64,000 nt of DNA, from the NCBI RefSeq assembly GCF_037975245.1, contig NC_092568.1, positions 30,955,501 to 31,019,500 on the forward strand. Direction: 5' to 3'. Positions 23,501-38,500 of the stretch are shown piece by piece (the stretch's first letter is position 1; each line of letters starts with the position of its first letter). The position numbers were made by a program, and so were the translations under genes. The DNA comes from Apostichopus japonicus (lineage: Eukaryota; Echinodermata; Holothuroidea; Aspidochirotida; Stichopodidae). The notes beneath the pieces are model-generated. The model was not told the DNA's origin, ran no database searches, and saw only the letters and a program-made list of their open reading frames with translations.

Positions 23501-26500
23501 CTGTCTTTGTTGCTATGGAGATTAGAGAGCACGATAACAATGGATCTTGTGGCGCCAATTCAAGGAAGAGAAGTAGGAGAACAAGAGGAGAAGAAAGCAA
23601 GTATCCAGGGTAGCCTTGAAATGAGAGAATCTAAGAATGGACCCCAGGGTTAGTGAGAGGACAAATCACACAGGGAGAAGATGAAGTTAGACTGGGTTTG
23701 AGAGAGGAAGAGACTGGGAATCTCATACATCGCTGTTATCACAGCAGACGTTGAAGGAAAAATTAGACTAGTTATCTCCACGGACTAATAATACGCACGA
23801 ACAAATTTGCTTGTCAACAGCTATACCTGTCAAGACTGGTTTGCTCTGAATGGTAAATTACCATATTGTTGCTAATGATGACATAAAAGGAATTTAAAAA
23901 TAGCAAATGATAATCACTAAGGAAGAATGTTCACAACAATACCAGAGAGTGCAAAGACATAGTTGAACCTTCATTCTTACTTTCTTCAGAGCCAATTGCT
24001 TTACAAAGTGTTGCAAAGAGCAAACCAACAGATATAGACAGCATTTGTTCATATCAAACAATCCCCAAAATGTATAGAAATAACATTTATATCCAACAAT
24101 GTTTTTTTGATGGGTCTCCCCCACCAAAAAACAAAACAAAACATGAACAAAATAAAAAAATGTGATCTCTTACCTTCTGTTGAAATGATATTGTATGTCT
24201 TAATTTTGTTGATGGCATCCATAAAGTTTTCAGACATTTCTTCCAAAGGTTTGCTGAAACCAAGGAAAAAACAACCAAATTTAAAATACTGAGTATATAT
24301 AAAATTAATCCCAGAATCGAAGAAAACTTTCTTTAAAAATAAGAGGGATTGTGGAAGGGTGGGTAGTGAGTTGGATGGGACAGGTGAGGTGGGATATGGT
24401 AAAGGATTTAGCTTCAAGAGGATAAAACAGAATGCTTACACTATTGCATCATTACAATATCGAACTATTCAATTTTCTGTGTTGTGCTAAATAAGTGGAA
24501 AGTCTAGCCAAGAAATGCTACCAACAGTCTCTTCAGAGCACTATTTGAGGTTTGTACATTTGACATGCCTTCCAAATATCTGATCTACTGAAATGCCATG
24601 TGCTGCAGTTCATTAGTTGTAACATGGTTCCCACGTTTTTTAAACAAATGAAATTTCAGACTTCTTCAAGACCAATACATGTCCTACTGTTTACTATGAA
24701 GCCTACACACCAATGATGGTGTAATGTTAGGCTACCTAGAATTAGGCTACTTAATAACTGAAACTCCTGTTAATTTTTGATGAGGAGTATAACCAAAGAG
24801 CCATGAACCCCAAACATGGCATGCTCTAGCCATAACCTTTCACCACAGTTTGATTTAAATGCCATAAATTTACATTATCTCACATTTATTAAGAGCTTTG
24901 CTCACTGATTTAGTTTTTTTTTTAAATAGCTTGAAACTGGTATTAACCAAGCACAAAGAAGTTGCAATAAAACACTGGCCACAAGCCAAACATGTGATCA
25001 CAGGTTCTGAAAGTTCAAAGCTGGAATTACTTGACTCTTCAAATTTCAATGGCTTTCAATTTACACTTAATCGGTTATCAACACCTTCCTTATTGAACCT
25101 CCATTTGTATAAGGTTTGGGAATATCATTTCCTAGAAATGGATGGTGCAAGCCAAAACCTCAAAATAGTTTGAAACATTTTCAAGTTTATTTCTCCTAAG
25201 GCTAAGCTTACAGTAAGACCACTGATTATCTATAAAAACGAACCACAAATTCTTACAAATTGCACTTAATATGGTGATATTTAAAGGTTTGCCACAATCG
25301 GAGTTGAAAAAGTTTGAGCACTATTATAGCTGTGTCATTTCAAGTTAGACTGCTCATTGTCTAAATGTAGTTTTCATATTAAATAGTAGCATCATGAAAT
25401 CTTTCAAACTATCTCTCAAAAGTTTTGCTGGGATGATGAGGTTTTCTATTTATTAGTTCTCTAATGCCTAGAGAGCAAGGAATGGGTTTGTTCTAGATAT
25501 ACAGGAAAGTCAAGCCAAAACCATCACTTTCTTTACCTCATGTGATAGATATACTTGTGATGAATGATTTGCTTATTCCAGAACCCAACACAAAGTTGTT
25601 CCTTGGTGAGGGTGGGGGGGGAGAGGGGGGGAGGATGGGAGGGAGAGATCTAGGTTTGAGATAGGACACCAAATCACACTTTAAGCACTAGTGGCCATTT
25701 TTTCCCTAATACTTTCCCAAGTCTCATTATAAAGTTTACACAAGTTTATAACTTACAAGTTATGCTTGGAAGCAATAATTCGAATCCCAAGATGCAAAAC
25801 ATAGATGAGATTTAAGTGCAGCAAGGTCATCACTCTCTGTGCCTCTCCATAAAATGGTTACAAGATCATGTTTCTGCTCGATTAGAAGGTCATCCATATT
25901 AAAACGCCAACGTGTAATGAGGTCAACGTACCTAACGAGCGATGCAATTATAGCACCTTAAAGCAGTGTGCATTCATGTTATCTTAGGGCAACTGGTGTG
26001 TTTGCAATTAATAAATCTTCTTTTGGCAGAGATACTTGCAGGTACCATCCCCCCCCTCTTCCACCCCCTTCTCCTCCCCTTTCAATGTTTTGACAGATAC
26101 CAAATCTTGAGTGTTTTGTCAGGTTTATTTCATTTATCCAATATAATTATGATCATGTCACAACACCTTCATGAGGTTGAACTTTTGAAGTTTCCTTTCT
26201 TCACACAAAGTTTGATCCTCCCCCCCCCCCACTGAAATCCTCTTGTTGCTCCAAATGATTAACTATTCAAACCTGTACAGACAGTTTTGTGTTTCACAGT
26301 TTTGTGTTTCATTTTAATTTGCTATTCTTCATCTTTATCATTCAGGATGCAATTTCTTTTGGACTAAAGAAACCAAATATCAGATCTATTCTTCAATAGT
26401 TGACTACATGGTATTACCACATTGTAGCACACCCAACATGAAATGCAGCTATAACCTTTTATACATTAAAATTTTGATTTTAAAGAATTCTTTCAAATCA

Positions 26501-29500
26501 TATTAGTATGGTCTCGCTGTTTTCCCCTCCTCCCCCTCCCCAACCCTCCTCCCCAACCCTCCTCCCCCAACCCTCCTCCCCAACCCTCCTCCCCCAACCA
26601 AAATGTATGTATGTAACAGCTGATTCAAACAGTATTAAAGCGATCTCTGTGTTGAGAATCAAAAAACATATTCACACCTGGTAGGTACATCAGATGAAAG
26701 TCTAGATACTTGTGTTAATAACACATTCGCAGGGGTAAGAATATATACACTTAAATGTTTGGATCGTTACTGACAACTCAGTGGGATCTCCCATCCGGAT
26801 GTTACCGAGTCAATGTTTATATTACAAACATTAGTGAATGTAATAAAATAGAGTTTAAATGGATCAATAACAGCATAAAAGTATGAACATCCTTACCACA
26901 AATATTTCAAAGCAAGTAACAACAGAGGCTGTAAAATTGTCTTTTTTAGGTTTCATACCTATGACAAAGCTAGAGCAGTTCAAGGTTCCCAGACAAGACA
27001 ACCAGGAACGTTAAAGTGACAGTATTCAGAAGGAATGATATAGATTATAGTCTAACAGTACATCCGCAACAATCTAGAACTGAGGTTGGTAAATTTTCAA
27101 GAAGATTGAATACAAAAGTACCATGACAATGCACTTTAATATTAACTTGACTAGCCAAGTCAAAACTTTTGAAAAGTTTTAGGTTTGTTTCAGAACAATG
27201 TGATATTTTATATTATATAGATAAACATTCTGTACAACAAAATGCTGGAATTAAAACTTGTGTTCATTAATAACAATTTATTAACATTAACATTCATTTA
27301 CCTAGTGAAAGAAAATCTAATTTGTCTTTTTATCAATAACTACAATGTTCTCCAATCGTACCCTCTTCTTCTGAATACTCTGTTGTTTTTGTAAGATAAC
27401 AATAGGCAACCAAATGTAAATCACTACCTTAAAATGGAGCACACTTATTGTTGGTTCCCGGACAGTTGAAAGGGGGGGGGGGGGAGGAGGGAACACAGGA
27501 ATGCTGAAAGGAACATAGACAACTGCACAAGGGACTGCCAATGATAGAGGATGCATAGTTAAGGGAACATGAAATGACGGGCCAGGACTGCTATCATTAC
27601 CAGAAGCAATAATCAATTACAGAATACCGTAAGGGACGCTTAAAGGGAACATGTAATTCCATCTATACGACCGCAGGGTACAGAGTATATTCAATTAGGG
27701 CGTCCATGTTTTGTTCATAAAACAAAGGTCTGTAATGATATGCTGCGATTCATATGTACGAACACACATACTATGCCATAAGGGAATCTAGCTGTTTCAA
27801 TCATGGCAACATGCCGAAAGACTCTTGAGGGAGAAGCACTGTTTGGTCAATCTTGTGCAACATGATGGCATATACATATGCACAGTTGCTGTAATTATCA
27901 CCTCTTTCACTTTGAAAATTGTGAAACATTTGATGAAATATGCAAAAAATATGAAAAACAAAAGCAGATTTGCTTCTCTCTGGCTTATACTTTCCCCAGC
28001 AACCCACTAAAACTCACTAAAAGTTGAAAACATTTTGAAAAAAAGAAAAAAAAAAGAAAGAAAAGATATATAGGTCATCAGATTGACTAGACAAGTTTCA
28101 CTTGAAATAAATAAATGAAATAAGCTTTGTGAAGGTTTTGCCAGTAATTCAAATAATTACTAGTACTATGTTGAGAATTTAATCAAATTAATTAATAACT
28201 TACTATTTATCTAGGTAAGGTGCATATCTTAGTTTGATCAATTGTAATTTGCTTTTAAGTAAAATTTGGCAGACTTGGAGAATCCATTTAAGGCAAAGAA
28301 CTTTTTGGAAAATGAAACTATATAGCTGTCCTTTAATTTACAGACACATTTAAATGTGGGTCAACAATTCACCAGGTCAGTTTGGAGGTTTCAAGTTGTC
28401 AAACTTTCACTCAAGATCACTTACTTTGAGTTAAAATGTAACAGATTTTGAAAGGTTTGCCTTATGTGCCTTAAAGTATCGGGTGAAAAGCATTGTGGGA
28501 GTTAATTGCTCGTTACTCTGCCTGTGTTACATATCGAGTGATGAAACTAAAGAGGAATGGAGGTGTTTATGCCCTGCGAACCTAGACTGATCTAATGTGT
28601 CTGATTAAATGGATTTTTACACCCTAAGGCTAACAGCCAACTCAAAACGTACTGATGTGAAACAGCTTGATGACAAAAAAATTGTTTTCTCACTACATAA
28701 AAAGTGCTCCACAATTGAGGAACTCTTTTGTATAACACTCAAACACTGGCATGAGTTTTTGATGACAGGTTGTAATTTTTGTGTCAGTTTATAGAAACTG
28801 TTTTGACGGATTTTCGTTTGAGATCACATCCTTTTTGACTCGTTTAGACAAATTTTCTCATGGCTAGTTGTCTTAGCAATTAGTTTAATTGAATTGTCTG
28901 TAAAACATTTGCAGCTTTAGTTACAGAATTGTTTCATTTGAGAGTCACTCCTGCCTACCTATCCATTTGTCTGATTATCTGAAGCAATAAATGAAAGATC
29001 AACTTGAAGAAGACAAACACTTCACATGATTTCTGTTTTCCTTCAATTGAAATTTCAAAATTCAAAGTAAAATATGGGTGAAAAATGTGTCTTATGAAGA
29101 AGCCAAGTTTGTTAAACAATCATTAGAATTAAAATTCAATAACTAATTCTTTTATGCAGAATTAGACGGCACTTTCAACAGATTTGAATGTAAAGAATGT
29201 ATAGCTAAAATGTAAAAAGTTTGGTCATACAAATTTCATAGAAAAAGCTAGATGCACGGGAAGTGATACATAAACTGTCATGTCCAATTGAAATATAGAT
29301 ATAAAAACAATAAACCACTAACGAGTATGGCAAGTCATTACAACATGAAAGGAAGTCTACTGTCAGAGACATTTCGATCAAGGCCGGCTATAACGTAATT
29401 ACTTCTATCAAAGACATTTGGCAAACTGTACATTTTAACATGATGCAAACATGTATGTGTAACTTTCTGATTGAACTCATTATCTTACCCGGCCACAGGA

Positions 29501-32500
29501 AACACATTCAGGGCAAAAGTTGATTTAGGATGTGGTAAATATTATTGGCAACATTCCAACTATTACCTCATAATATTGTCAAATATTTGAGTGGCAAACA
29601 ATACGAAAGTAAGTGACACTACTGTTTTTACAGACAGAATTGTGTATGAATTATATGTATGATGGTGATGCTTTATAGGTAAATTAGCTAACGGTCGATC
29701 CTTTTCACACTTAAAGAAGTAGTTTATTGCCATATATCTTCAATGAAATTCCCTGACAGAGACATCAAAATTTAACACTCCTAACTATGTGCCAATAATG
29801 TACTTGTTCAAGTACACCATAAGATCTGGAAATCTGTTGCCTTGTGATGTATACCTTCTTAAACTGGTCGTTTGTTTGGGTACAAATGCACGTGTAATTT
29901 AACTCTAGTACTAAATGTCTCCAAATATTATTCAGAGTGACAGAACCACCAGAAAAAAAGTAATATTTGAAAACAAACTGGCAAAATTCATGGACAACTT
30001 TTGGTGTTTGCCACCTATTGTTTAAATGCATCGTTAGCAATAGATCCATGACGTTGCATCAAATTTGGGTTGTCAATGCATTTTACAAATTGATGCACTG
30101 CTATTTCAGCTCAGGCAACATTTCATAAAATATGCAGTGCCATTGATGCAATGAAAATACTTGTTGCTATAGTGATTTCCATATAAGTCTGACTTGAAGT
30201 GAATTTGCTCATTCTGTTACACCCATAGTTTTACCCTGCTTGGTATCAAAGACTGACAGACCTTCATTTAGTTGTTAATTTCTACTGTAAACTGTCTGAT
30301 GTGTAATTTCAAGAAACTTTCTAATTTGGTGTTTTTTTTTCTCTCTCTAATAATCCACTTCATTGTAATCCATATCCTTCTACATCTTACACAAGGCTTA
30401 GTTCCATACCATATCTTGCACCTAATAGCACATTAATGAAAATAAATTAACAAATCATTTATTTCCAAGATTTACTTCACAGTTATTGCTATAGGTTTGT
30501 GTGGAATGTACTTTGTACTGTATAATACTGTACCGTATAATACTATTGTGTATTGACTGAGGAACGACCGTACAATGTTATGCCGAAAATATTTTTTTTT
30601 TCTTTATCAGAAGGTGAACTACATCTCATGTAAAAGCATCCAGCAGTCACTTGATTACCTGAGGCCTTAATATAACTGCAATTTAAATCTAATGAAGCCT
30701 TGTTTCCAAACAGAATGGAGCAGTGATTGGCCTCCCAGTGGCTGGTGTTATCCGTGTCACCACTAATTGCCGAGCTTGCTAACTTACAGGGGGTATTTAG
30801 AACAAGGCGATATCGTACCAGCAGGGGGTTTTGAGGGAACTGTTTACTGTACTCTGTGGGATATGCTGTGCGATCTTGTAGAGTTTGCTGTGCGTGAGCG
30901 ATGTATCGACTTTCTACGGATAATACTCTCTCCCTAAATAATTTGAATAAATATGTAGCAAAGCAAAAAGGTTGGGTAAATAATTTAATTGAATGAGGGA
31001 AAAGGACAGCTCATTTATTAGTCAAATAGGGGACTGTACTATTCAGAGGGTATCAGACATAACTGTATGTACGTTCAGCAAATCTGGAAGCGCTTATGGT
31101 CCTCAAAACTCTTCATTCCTATTTTGTATGTATTGTTGTAAAGATTTCCTTTCTAGCATTGAAGTAATTGTTTAGGCTAATTAGGGTCTACCTGGTGACA
31201 AGTAATACATACACAAAACCAGTTTTGTCATGAAGCCAGGAAAGTGACTCAAATGAATTTGTCAATTTTCCCCCCATATAGAGATATGACAGTGATAATT
31301 ACATGAATCCATTGAAAGCATAGATTGTGTACACAATCTATATAATTCCCTCAGTATTCAATTCATCCCATCACAGCTGCAAAAGCAAGGCTGTTGTGGT
31401 GGCGCTATATCAGAATGACAAATCTAAACCTAATCATGACGTTGACAGCTTGGACAACAGCTACTTCAAGTCTCACTTGAATCTATTTCGTTACACAACA
31501 TGTTATTGGGGACTGTTCAACTAGACAAATCTAAACCTCTCCTTAATTACTTGTGATTCTTGGGAGAGCTTTTCACATCCATATCTCATACCTGCTAACT
31601 ATATATAGTTTAGGTCTGTGTCATTAAACCTTTCAATTTAAACTGCAAAGTGAGATTATTGAAACCTTTTTTGGTTGTACAATAAGGTTGTGGAAGTTAC
31701 TCTTTCGGCTTCCCAAACATTTTCAAATAAGAAGAAGGTATGGAGAAAGAAGGCAGAGGAAAGAGTGGGGAAAGGGAGAGGGAAGGGAGAAGGTAGGAGG
31801 GGTGGGGGTGATGTAGTGAAGGGAAGGAATGAAGGAGTAATTCCTTGGCTCTATTTGACTTAATGTGAGTTAAAGAGAATCTATGAATGTGACTCTCAAC
31901 ATATTTGTCAGACCTTTGTAAAATCAGTTTTTTTTATTTGTGTGTTTGAAGTAATGTTTGTATGGTGAAAAAAAGGCCAAGTGGTTATTTAAATTGAATT
32001 AATGATTATAATTTCAGACACAGATGGCACTTGTGACCAAATTATTGTAAACTACATTTGCCTTCATAAGCTGACTTAAAATTGTTCATAACTAGAAATA
32101 TGTCCAATTATGAAGCAAAACTTTAAAAGACCCTTGCCTAGCCACACAACTGATGAAAGTTTATTTCAACAAAAGTTGTTTTGAAAAAAAAAGACTAAAT
32201 AAAAACACAAAACTTGTGCTTTGTTTCAAAGACCTACTAACTAAACCTAATATTGACAGTATCAAGGCATGAACAAACACAAATGATACATTGAGATGAA
32301 AGCAGGTGTGCACATCTGGAGGAGCAAGTCAATACAAATATTTAAGGGATAAGCAGAAATCCTGCTAACTACATGAACAGGTACAGAATATGTGAATGTC
32401 TCTTTCAAAGGATGCTTACGAATTGAATCAGCTTAATAGCGGGAGAAATGTATAAGGTTTGTACAGTCATTAACCTATGGAAATGTACACTTTCTACATC

Positions 32501-35500
32501 TTCAACAAAGGTGATAATAATGCTCCACTTGCTATGTGTATTAATTTCAATCACCCATATGGATGGTAGCTTTGAAAGCTGAGGCATATAGGCATTGGCC
32601 TGTGCTAACATTAGTAACAGTTTCATATTCCTCATAATCCTACAATACTTTTTCATGATACTGCCCTGGGCCTATAGAATATAGCCTAGGCCTATCCCAG
32701 ATTACAACATCGGCCTCAGTTTCTCCGTACCCTTCGTGGCAAGTCAAACGTTTATAGTAGATATTTGCAAGAAACCTGATTGGACTGTATCATTATTATC
32801 ACCTTCATTGAAGATGTAGAAAAGTACATTTCCATAGATTAATGACTGTACAAACTTAAACGTTTCCTTCGCTATTAAGCTGACTCAATTTTTTTTTAAT
32901 TTTTTTTTTTTATTTACTCAAATCGCATCTACTGGTCCTTTTAATTAAGGTAATGAATATTTATGACCTACAACCAAAAAGAAACAACAATAACTACAGG
33001 GAACGTGATGACTCTGTTTCAATTGACTAATGTATAGAGAAAAACAAAGTAGGATAAATTTATATTTCAACATTTTCTCATCGTCTTTCTCTGTGGTACA
33101 GCCTCTACTATTGTACATCAAACTACATATCATCTTATTAAAGTTGCTTTAGCATTGTCTTAAAGTGCTATGATGAAATTTTAGCAGATCAAATCCCTTC
33201 CCTCACCCCCCCCCCTCCCCCAAGAAAAAAACCAGGGGTTAACATTTTTTTGAGTAAAATAAGAAAAAGATTGAAAGTTGATACTTACTCATCTACAAAT
33301 AAAACAGATTCTCCCCAGTACCTCTCTTTAGCAATGTCCTCTAAATACTACAAAATAATGAAGAAAAAAAAAAGACACAGATTATTGAAGATACCAAAAA
33401 AATCATTACTTTTGGAATGAACACTTGTACCCTAGATACTTTTGCTGCTTTTTCATAAAACATTCACTAAACAGAGTCCCCTACACAGGTTTAAGATGGG
33501 TGGGGTGGGATGGGGGGTTTGGGCGGAACTGGTAACAGACCAGTGTTCTGTGGCAGAGAAGAAGGATCTGTGTGGCAGCACCACACCTGAGTGAAAATTA
33601 TTGCCTTGGAAATAACTAAGGGCCTGGTATGGCCTTGCCAGATGCCTATGTAAATGACGCCTGTCCTAATCAACATATATCCTCTCTTTCAGTGCTAATA
33701 CCATCACATACTCTGTTGTCCTTGGCAAAGTATTAGCAAAGCGTAATATAGACGAAACTATGATCTTCCAGGCTTTGTCTACAAAGTGTGCCCTTTGTTG
33801 TTGAAAGCTTGATTTGATATAAATTGAAAAACTGCTTAAAATAAGTAACTTTTCATTCACTGCTCCTCAAACAAAAAGTGTGTCAAACCATCACTTGTAA
33901 CCTATCATGTTTATGTCTAAGAGCCCAACTCACTTGAAGTAACATGTTTTTATCTGACGGAAACCACCAAATTAACATCTTTCTGGTTGTACAAAGGAAT
34001 GCTGTAGTCAGACTTGAGGTAAGTGCACAACAGTCCGAGTGCGAATACAAGTAGAATTCCCCTTGGTGTGAGTAGGAGTGTAGCCTCTAAGCTTGAGTAC
34101 GAGTATCTAATACTCAATAGTATCTATGCACGATTGCTAATATCTACTAGAATTTGTGTACGAGTAAGGACTCACTAAATATCTGGTGTAAGCAGATCTC
34201 CATGAAGAATGAAAATGAATTTGTTGTTGCCAAGGAACATTTTGCAGAGCATTCCACAGAATGATGAAATACTTGCTAACAAAATACTTTGTGGATGAAT
34301 AATTTAAGTCGGCTGTCTACATCTGATACTAACATGTTATCCGAAATATGTATGAAATTAGAAACAAAAAAAATAGGTATGTAATTAAAAGAAAACAAAA
34401 TAGAAATGTAATTAAAAGGGAAATGATAAAAATATGACATAATTCATTACATAAAGATATATTACATATCGCATAAACTCAACTCAAAATAAATGAAGTA
34501 TATTTACATTTTGCTTTCTTAGAATGAACACTCACCTGAGGATCAGAGCTGGGTATATCTAGAGAGTCTACGATACAAAGATTATCCTGAGCATGTTTGA
34601 TTGACATCGCTATCCTCAGCCCCCAGGCTCTAATGGGAGCAGGAAGGACATACCAGTAGGTTCTACCACCTCTAGGAGGGTGTGCTTTGCCACCTGTGTA
34701 AAAAGCATACATGTGTCTTAGCAACAAACAGGATATTTAAGGAAACCTCCTGTACATGACAGAATCCATGAATGATACATGATGTGTCTTAGCAACAAAC
34801 TTAACAGGATATTTAAGGAAACCTCCTGTACATGACAGAATCCATGAATCATACATGAATGGGTCTTAGTAACAAACTTAACAGGATATTTAAGGAAACC
34901 TCCTGTACATGACAGAATCCATGAACATACATGTGTCATAGTAACAAACTTAACAGGATATTGAAGGAAACTTCCTGTACATGACAGAATCCATGAACAT
35001 ACATGATGTGTCTTAGCAACAAACTTAACAGGATATTGAAGGAAACTTCATGTACATGACAGAATCCATGAATGATACATGTGTCTTAGCAAGAAACTTA
35101 ACAGAATATTTAAGAAAACCTCCTGTACATGACAGAATCCATGAACATACATGATGTGTCTTAGCAACAAACTTAACAGGATATTGAAGGAAACTTCATG
35201 TACATGACAGAATCCATGAATGATACATGTGTGTTAGCAAGAAACTTAACAGAATATTTAAGAAAACCTCCTGTACATGACAGAATCCATGAACATACAT
35301 GATGTGTCTTAGCAACAAACTTAACAGGATATTGAAGGAAACTTCATGTACATGACAGAATCCATGAATGATACATGTGTCTTAGCAAGAAACTTAACAG
35401 AATATTTAAGAAAACCTCCTGTACATGACAGAATCCATGAATCATACATGATTGGTCTTAGTAACAAACTTAACGGGATATTGAAGGAAACTTCCTGTAC

Positions 35501-38500
35501 ATGACAGAATCCATGAATGATACATGTGTCATAGTAACAAACTTAACAGGATATTGAAGGAAACTTCCTGTACATGACATAATCCACGAATCATACATGA
35601 TGTGTCTTAGCAACAAACTTAACAGGATATTTTTTGGAAACCTCCTCTACATGACAGAAGCCATGAATCATACATGTGTCTTAGCAACAAACTTAACAGG
35701 ATATTTAAGGAAATCTCCTGTACATGACAGAATCCATAAACATTCATGATGTGTCTTAGTAACAAACTTAACAGGATATTGAAGGAAACTTCCTGTACAT
35801 GACAGAATCCATGAATCAAACATGTGTCTTAGCAACAAACTTAACAGGATATTGAAGGAAACTTCCTGTACATGAGAGAATCCATGACACTGCTACCAAA
35901 GGCTTTAGATTTAACTTCAAACTGGTACTGCACATTCTTCTCAATAACAGTTTTAACAAACATTTCAATCTAATTTCATGATTGCGGCCAGATTTCAAGA
36001 ACCATTAACCCCAGCGCTACACATACTGTTTTGATTTTTTTTTAAATTCCTCTTCAGTATTGAAACATGACAAGGTATCTTTCAGGGTTTTTTTTGTTGC
36101 TTTCTTTAAATTCTTTCACATTCATCTTGTTTGTATTGCTTTTATTTCTCTTTTGCATTTAATTCTGTAAAGGGGAGCTGCCAGTAAATGCATCTAGCTT
36201 CCTCAGCTCTCATTCATTTTATACTTTGGCATTGATTCTTGTTACATCCTTTTTTTAGTACACAAGTGAAAATAAATTGAACTGCAAAATTTTAAGTGTA
36301 GAAATAGTCAATTATTCAAAGCTGTTTGAGATGTAACAACTTGAGATTTCTCCTCTTAAATGTTCATAACATCAATAATGAAACATATTTTGAACAAAAA
36401 TTGTTGAATGTTTTAAGTTTCCTCATGCTTACCATTTGCCTTATAAATCCATTTGTTAATTTATTCTTGAAACTTGGAATACTTGAAATGTTTTTTAAGC
36501 ATTCAATATTCTGTCAGCCTAGGCATACTGATAAATTTTAGCAACTTAAAATGCATTATGCTAATTTAAGGTTTGCTATATAAAAGCAGGCAAGAAAACA
36601 CATTTTCTCATTTTTGCTTCCAATATTAATGCTGTTAAGATGGTGATGAATATGCATCACAGGTTATTGTATTTGTATAGATGTGCTACTCTGGTTTTAG
36701 AGAAGAAAACTACATCTAAGTAAATCAAGGTAAAGCTTCTCAAACCCAGTGATGTTTATTAACAGAATAACAACACCTTGCTTTTACTTGATATGCTGTC
36801 GCAGAAAAAAGGTCACATTCGGCCTGTACTACAAAGAACATACAACTCTGCATGTGCTTTGAAAGACCTGGTCATGCTTCATGGAATTGGACACAATCAA
36901 TTATTCCTCACATTTGGATAACTTGGGGGGATTCTACCAAATATAATATTTTTCAGTTTGAAACCAAACTTTGAATATCAAACAGTATGTCTATAGAAGA
37001 TGTACTTATCCGATGTATCTAGTTTATAAATCACCAATTTATCAAGCCACAAAGGCAGATACTGGATCAATAATTATACTTAAAGTTACATTCTGTTTGT
37101 TTTGTAACTTCAACGTGCCTTTTATTAAATCCCTGCTGCATGATGTCATCTCCATTTATCAACCTTTATATTCAACTTGTTAATGTTATCTCTGATGGGG
37201 CTAAATGCTTTAAATACTTACAGTAGGCATTTGGTGACTGAAGCTGGAACCTAGATGCCACTTGATAAACAAGTTATATTTAAATTGAGAAGATTTTGCC
37301 TAGCAATTTGATTAATTTTTGATCCAACTTGTTGTCAATGATATATAAATGATTGTTGTATTGTCATTTACTCTCTAATACTGGCCTACTCTGCAAATTG
37401 CTCAAACTAGGAAGAGTGAGGTTTTGATTCTTTCAAGCACCTTTACTTCAACCAGTGCTTTTCTCTGGTTCTGGTATAAAATTAATTGAGAACACCTGGT
37501 TTTAATATAAGCTAGGTAGATGGGAAGGTGGAATAGTCGAGAGAGGTTAGAGAGAGGCACAGTAAATCCATGTAACCGATTATGGCAATGGGTGAGAAAA
37601 CAGACATTAGACAAATAAACCTCTTTTTAATGGTATTACTTCAGCAATGGATCAGTACAATAGAGAGATGAAAAAAATAAAGCCAATAGTATCTGGTTAT
37701 GAAACAGAATGAAATAAGGTTACCTTTCAACCAAATTGGTGATCTTATACTTCCATGCCTTGCTCGTCCTGTTCCTTTTTGCCGCCAGGGTTTTCTTCCT
37801 CCACCTGAACATTCTGCTCTTGTTTTCTCTTTCCTTACATCCTACAGAAAATCAAGTAAATAAATCAAGGAAAGCCAATTATCTACTGTCAAGTGTTATG
37901 AGATGAGGGAAGGCTAAGAAGCTTATAATATTATGATTGGAAAAAGAATTGACAAGAGACAAAACTGTCCCAATAAACTTCTTTTCTATAAGAGAAAAAG
38001 CGAACAGAAAGCCACCTAAGTGAAAACATCAGGCTTCTAATTTGTACAAAAGATCTATGTCAAATAACGAGAAGTTCTTATTTGTATTACAGCCTATCAT
38101 TGATGTACAATCTTTCTAATATTTCAGCAGAAGATGATAACGTCTAACATTGAGAAAACACTGAAAAGTACTCGCATGAAGGCAAACAGAAAAAAGATAG
38201 AAAAGATGGCAGCAAAGTTCTCTCTTCCAACCAGGTACTTACTATAATTTTATATACTTTCTGCCATTCTATGTTTCTGTGGAGTATATCAAGCCTGTGG
38301 ATGAGAAAAGATAACAAAATAAGAGAATTAACAGTTAAACTATTGACAAATACCACATCACATGAGACATAATTATAAAGGTGACAATTAACAAAAATTG
38401 CTTGTGTCACATTTGCCAGTCATAGTTAATGATAATTATATAAATACATACATGTATCTATTGCTATTTCAATTTGTTTTTCAGTGTTAGTAAAAAATCA

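Larger units (their letters stand above)
24254..33288 (-). other. MRPL4 intron 7 (9.0 kb)
   Basis: This is the longest intron of the gene. It holds the C-rich tandem repeat, the foldback at 32421-32890, a purine-rich block (about 31735-31825) and a 22 bp perfect palindrome at 31320-31341. No gene inside was recognised. Confidence 0.6.

Noticed and set aside
23312-23653. 113-codon plus ORF in MRPL4 intron 8
   Set aside because: Contains a donor-like site and basic residues but no domain, homology or partner exon that I can see.
34707-35888. CRISPR-like regular repeats
   Set aside because: Units are contiguous diverged tandem copies without unique spacers, in a eukaryotic intron.
34718-35998. 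Minus-strand ORFs repeating HGFCHVQE...LLSLLLRH
   Set aside because: They are translations of the ~73 bp minisatellite; unit length is not kept in frame and stops recur.
36000-36280. T-rich segment ending AATAAATTGAAC as a LINE tail
   Set aside because: Suggestive (GGGGAGCTGCC and A-rich end) but no coding remnant or second copy supports it.
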